Position numbers and translations under genes: made by a program
The notes under the pieces: generated by a model
Databases searched by the model: none
Told to the model about the DNA's origin: nothing
What the model saw: the letters and a program-made list of their open reading frames with translations, nothing else
In this document: positions 61,795-64,000 of the stretch, piece by piece
Numbering within the stretch: the first letter of the stretch is position 1
Layout: the number at the start of each line of letters is the position of its first letter
DNA from: Emticicia sp. C21
Lineage (GTDB): Bacteria; Bacteroidota; Bacteroidia; Cytophagales; Spirosomataceae
NCBI RefSeq assembly: GCF_003418935.1
Contig: NZ_QVMT01000005.1
Coordinates: 62,279-126,278 of the forward strand
Reading direction: 5' to 3'
Length of the DNA stretch: 64,000 nt

Positions 61795-62673
61795 ATGAAA
61801 CCTCATTTCATCATCTTCATTTTTCCACTATTTAGCGTAGCCGTCAAAGCCCAGACGCCTAAATCAGATACGCTGAGGCCTCAAAATCTTCCCCCGATTC
61901 AGACCCCTCCGGACAGTACAAATGCAAAACAAGAAAACAAAGGTAAGCCTCAGGATAGCACGATAGTCAAATTCAAATCACGCTTATCGGCTGATGGTAC
62001 TTATACTTCTGGTAATGTAGATCGCGCTTTGATTCAACTGGCATCGGGTCTTGATTGGAATATAAGCAAAATATTGAATTTGTCGAGTAGTCAATCATTT
62101 ACTTATGGCCAGCAAAATAAGCTCTTGAGTGAAAGGGAGTTTTTTATCGATGCCCGAGGGACAATTCTACCCGAGAAAACACTTTATAGTCTTGGTTTCA
62201 CTTCCTATGAAAAAAGCAATCTGCGGCTAATTCATAACCGTTTTATCTGGGCAGCAGGCTTAGGTTTAAAACTGATTCAAAAGAAGAATGCCTATCTGTC
62301 GGTTACGAATGTAGTTCTTTATGAATGGACAGATTTTATAGTGAATAATGAATTTCCTGATAAAGATCTCTGGCGTAATTCTACCCGCATTCAAGGGGAA
62401 TATACTGTGGACGGAGGAAAGTTATTTATCTCGCACATGTTACTTTTCCAACCTGGTTTTACACAGAAGAACCTTCGGTGGAATGGCAACCTGACCTTTC
62501 GCTATCAGATAACCAAACGAACAGGTATCAGAAGTACTATCGAAAATTCTTATGAAAGCGTAGTAGTAGAAGGGAGGAAGAACAACGATTTCCGTTTGAC
62601 ATTCGGCGTTGAATTTGAAAATAAATTTATTTTTGATTTCACTGATACTTTTAAAAAGTATATTACTTTTTAA
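61795..62673 (+). CDS. DUF481 outer membrane protein, second of a tandem pair
   Basis: A 292-residue paralogue of the previous protein, with the same signal peptide layout (VKAQ) and barrel (FKSRLSADGTYTSGNVDRALIQLASGLDWNISK; ITKRTGIRSTIENSYESVVVEGRKNNDFRLTFGVEFE). The acidic run is absent and replaced by a short Gln/Asn/Lys segment, and the C-terminus has extra residues (NKFIFDFTDTFKKYITF). Duplication with divergence is evident. A bidirectional terminator follows. Confidence 0.88.
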   Translation: MKPHFIIFIFPLFSVAVKAQTPKSDTLRPQNLPPIQTPPDSTNAKQENKGKPQDSTIVKFKSRLSADGTYTSGNVDRALIQLASGLDWNISKILNLSSSQSFTYGQQNKLLSEREFFIDARGTILPEKTLYSLGFTSYEKSNLRLIHNRFIWAAGLGLKLIQKKNAYLSVTNVVLYEWTDFIVNNEFPDKDLWRNSTRIQGEYTVDGGKLFISHMLLFQPGFTQKNLRWNGNLTFRYQITKRTGIRSTIENSYESVVVEGRKNNDFRLTFGVEFENKFIFDFTDTFKKYITF

Positions 62674-62686
62674 TGTAAAATAAAAG

Positions 62687-62717
62687 AAAAAAGCACCTGA
62701 TAATCAGGTGCTTTTTT
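62687..62717. terminator. Bidirectional intrinsic terminator
   Basis: AAAAAAGCACCTGA (62687-62700) and its complement (62704-62717) form a 14-bp stem with a three-base loop. It ends both the DUF481 gene and the convergent aminotransferase gene. Confidence 0.92.
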
Positions 62718-62733
62718 CAGATACTTCTAAATA

Positions 62734-63948
62734 TTAATTCAAAGTAGCTAATGCTGCTTTTACTCTGTTCATTGCTTCAATTAATGCTTCATCAGAAGCC
62801 GCTGTTGAAATTCTCAAACAGTTAGGTGCTCCGAAAGAACCACCACCAACCATGGCTACATGTGCAGTTTCTAATAACCACATACATAGTTGGTCTGCAT
62901 CTTTGATAATTACATTACCATCTGATTTTCCGAAATAGAAACTGATATCAGGGAAAGCGTAGAATGCGCCATCAGGAACATTTACTTTCACACCAGGAAT
63001 ATCTCTCAATAGGTTAATTACTAAATCTCTGCGACGTAAATAAGCCAGTTTCATCATTTCCGGTGCGGACATATCTTCCCATGCTACAACCGCTCCACGT
63101 TGCGAAATAGAGCTTGTACCAGATGTTACCTGACCTTGTAGTTTCTCAACGCCATCAGCTATCCATTTAGCGGCTGCAATAAACCCTAAACGCCAGCCGG
63201 TCATGGCAAATCCTTTTGCAAAACCATTGACAGTAATTACTCTGTCTTTGATTTCAGGAATTGAGCCAATGCTGAAATGACCTTCTTGCGTAAAGTTGAT
63301 GTATTCGTAGATTTCATCCGCTAATATAAAAACGTTCTCGTGGTATTTAATTACTTCCGCTAGTGCTCTTAGTTCAGCTTCGCTATAAACAGAGCCGGTA
63401 GGGTTGTTTGGCGATGCGTACATCACTACTTTCGTGCGGTCAGTGATAGCTGCTTCTAATTGCTCAGGTGTTACTTTGAAATCGTTTTCAAAAGAACCCT
63501 CAACAATTACAGATTTACCATCTGCCAACTTTACCATTTCAGAATAGCTTACCCAGTAAGGTGCAAGAATAACAACCTCATCACCCGGATTTACTAGACA
63601 TTGTATTACGTTTGCTAATGAATGTTTTGCTCCTGTAGAAACAACGATGTTTTCAGGTTTCCAATCCAGATTATTTTCACGCTTGAGCTTGTCTGCGATT
63701 GCCTTGCGGAGTTCTGGAATACCTGCTACTGGTGTGTAGTGGTGGAAACCGTTGTCGATGGCTGCCTTGGCAGCATCACAAATATGCTTTGGAGTTTTGA
63801 AATCTGGCTCTCCGACAGATAAATTAATGACTTTATGCCCCTGCGCGGCTAATTCGCGCGATTTTTTCGACATACCAAGCGTGGCTGATTCTTCCAACGC
63901 GTTGATTCTGTCAGCGAGTAGGTTCGCTGTTTCAACTAATGCAGACAT
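62734..63948 (-). CDS. Class I pyridoxal-phosphate aminotransferase (aspartate aminotransferase-like)
   Basis: A 404-residue PLP enzyme of the AspC/AspB Ib group. It has LSVGEPDFKTPKHI near the N-terminus, YASPNNPTGSVYSEAEL, the aspartate of LADEIYEYINF and the PLP lysine in NGFAKGFAMTGWRLGF (Lys245). The substrate-arginine region near GGGSFGAPNCLRISTA is intact. The best guess is aspartate:2-oxoglutarate aminotransferase; a wider substrate range is possible. The ATG at 63948 is followed by MSALVETANLLADRINALEESATLGMS, a typical start. Confidence 0.94.
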   Translation of the reverse strand: MSALVETANLLADRINALEESATLGMSKKSRELAAQGHKVINLSVGEPDFKTPKHICDAAKAAIDNGFHHYTPVAGIPELRKAIADKLKRENNLDWKPENIVVSTGAKHSLANVIQCLVNPGDEVVILAPYWVSYSEMVKLADGKSVIVEGSFENDFKVTPEQLEAAITDRTKVVMYASPNNPTGSVYSEAELRALAEVIKYHENVFILADEIYEYINFTQEGHFSIGSIPEIKDRVITVNGFAKGFAMTGWRLGFIAAAKWIADGVEKLQGQVTSGTSSISQRGAVVAWEDMSAPEMMKLAYLRRRDLVINLLRDIPGVKVNVPDGAFYAFPDISFYFGKSDGNVIIKDADQLCMWLLETAHVAMVGGGSFGAPNCLRISTAASDEALIEAMNRVKAALATLN

Positions 63949-64000
63949 GATTTTTTGAAATGAAAAGTATAAAATTGTTTACCTTTTAGCTATAATTCTT

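Overview
The window reads as chromosomal DNA of a Bacteroidota bacterium, most likely an environmental member of the Cytophagales. The signs are a SusC/SusD pair, a type IX secretion substrate with a CHU_C gliding-type C-terminus beside a PorP/SprF protein, a second protein with a Por-type tail, DUF2911 and OmpH/Skp proteins, AT-rich DNA, few Shine-Dalgarno sites, and -7 promoter boxes of the Bacteroidota form TAnnTTTG. No rRNA, tRNA, prophage or CRISPR array was recognised.

Layout. 1-9 kb (minus): truncated susD, susC, tail-specific protease prc, murF and a lipoprotein. 9.2-20.4 kb: secreted proteins (toroid-fold protein, beta-propeller, M14 peptidase, carboxypeptidase-regulatory-like protein), a GH78 alpha-L-rhamnosidase, a REP-associated tyrosine transposase (RAYT) with two perfect palindromes, murE and a serine hydrolase. 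20.4-28.9 kb (minus): ompH/skp; leuC, leuD, a citramalate-synthase-like gene and leuB, with a small GxxExxY nuclease-fold gene between inverted repeats inserted in the operon; then an AraC regulator, mlaF and mlaE. 29-40.8 kb: an SDR, pdhA, a stand-alone rpsJ with a structured leader, recF, a sugar transporter, atpD-atpC, moaA, a cyclophilin, a DsbD-type reductase and aat. 40.9-48.3 kb: a MORN-like protein, DUF2911 protein, LolD/MacB-type ATPase and large TPR membrane protein; a 142-bp divergent region with two perfect DnaA boxes and a near-parS palindrome; then psd, yraN and ruvB. 48.4-64 kb: the CHU_C adhesin and PorP/SprF protein, an SGNH-like membrane protein, an amino-acid permease, a large membrane protein paired with a GH42-like secreted protein, two tandem DUF481 outer-membrane proteins and a class I aminotransferase.

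How it works together. Most of it is housekeeping (peptidoglycan precursors, branched-chain amino acids, ATP synthase, translation, recombination, envelope lipid transport) mixed with surface and secreted functions typical of polymer-degrading Bacteroidota. The unusual layer is the repeats. At least five families of palindromic or inverted-repeat elements sit in gene gaps, one family has a RAYT gene beside it, and a separate 456-bp element consists of a GxxExxY gene whose first codons lie inside its own inverted repeat. The DnaA-box/parS-like cluster near 46.1 kb and the putative rpsJ leader are the other two signals most worth testing.
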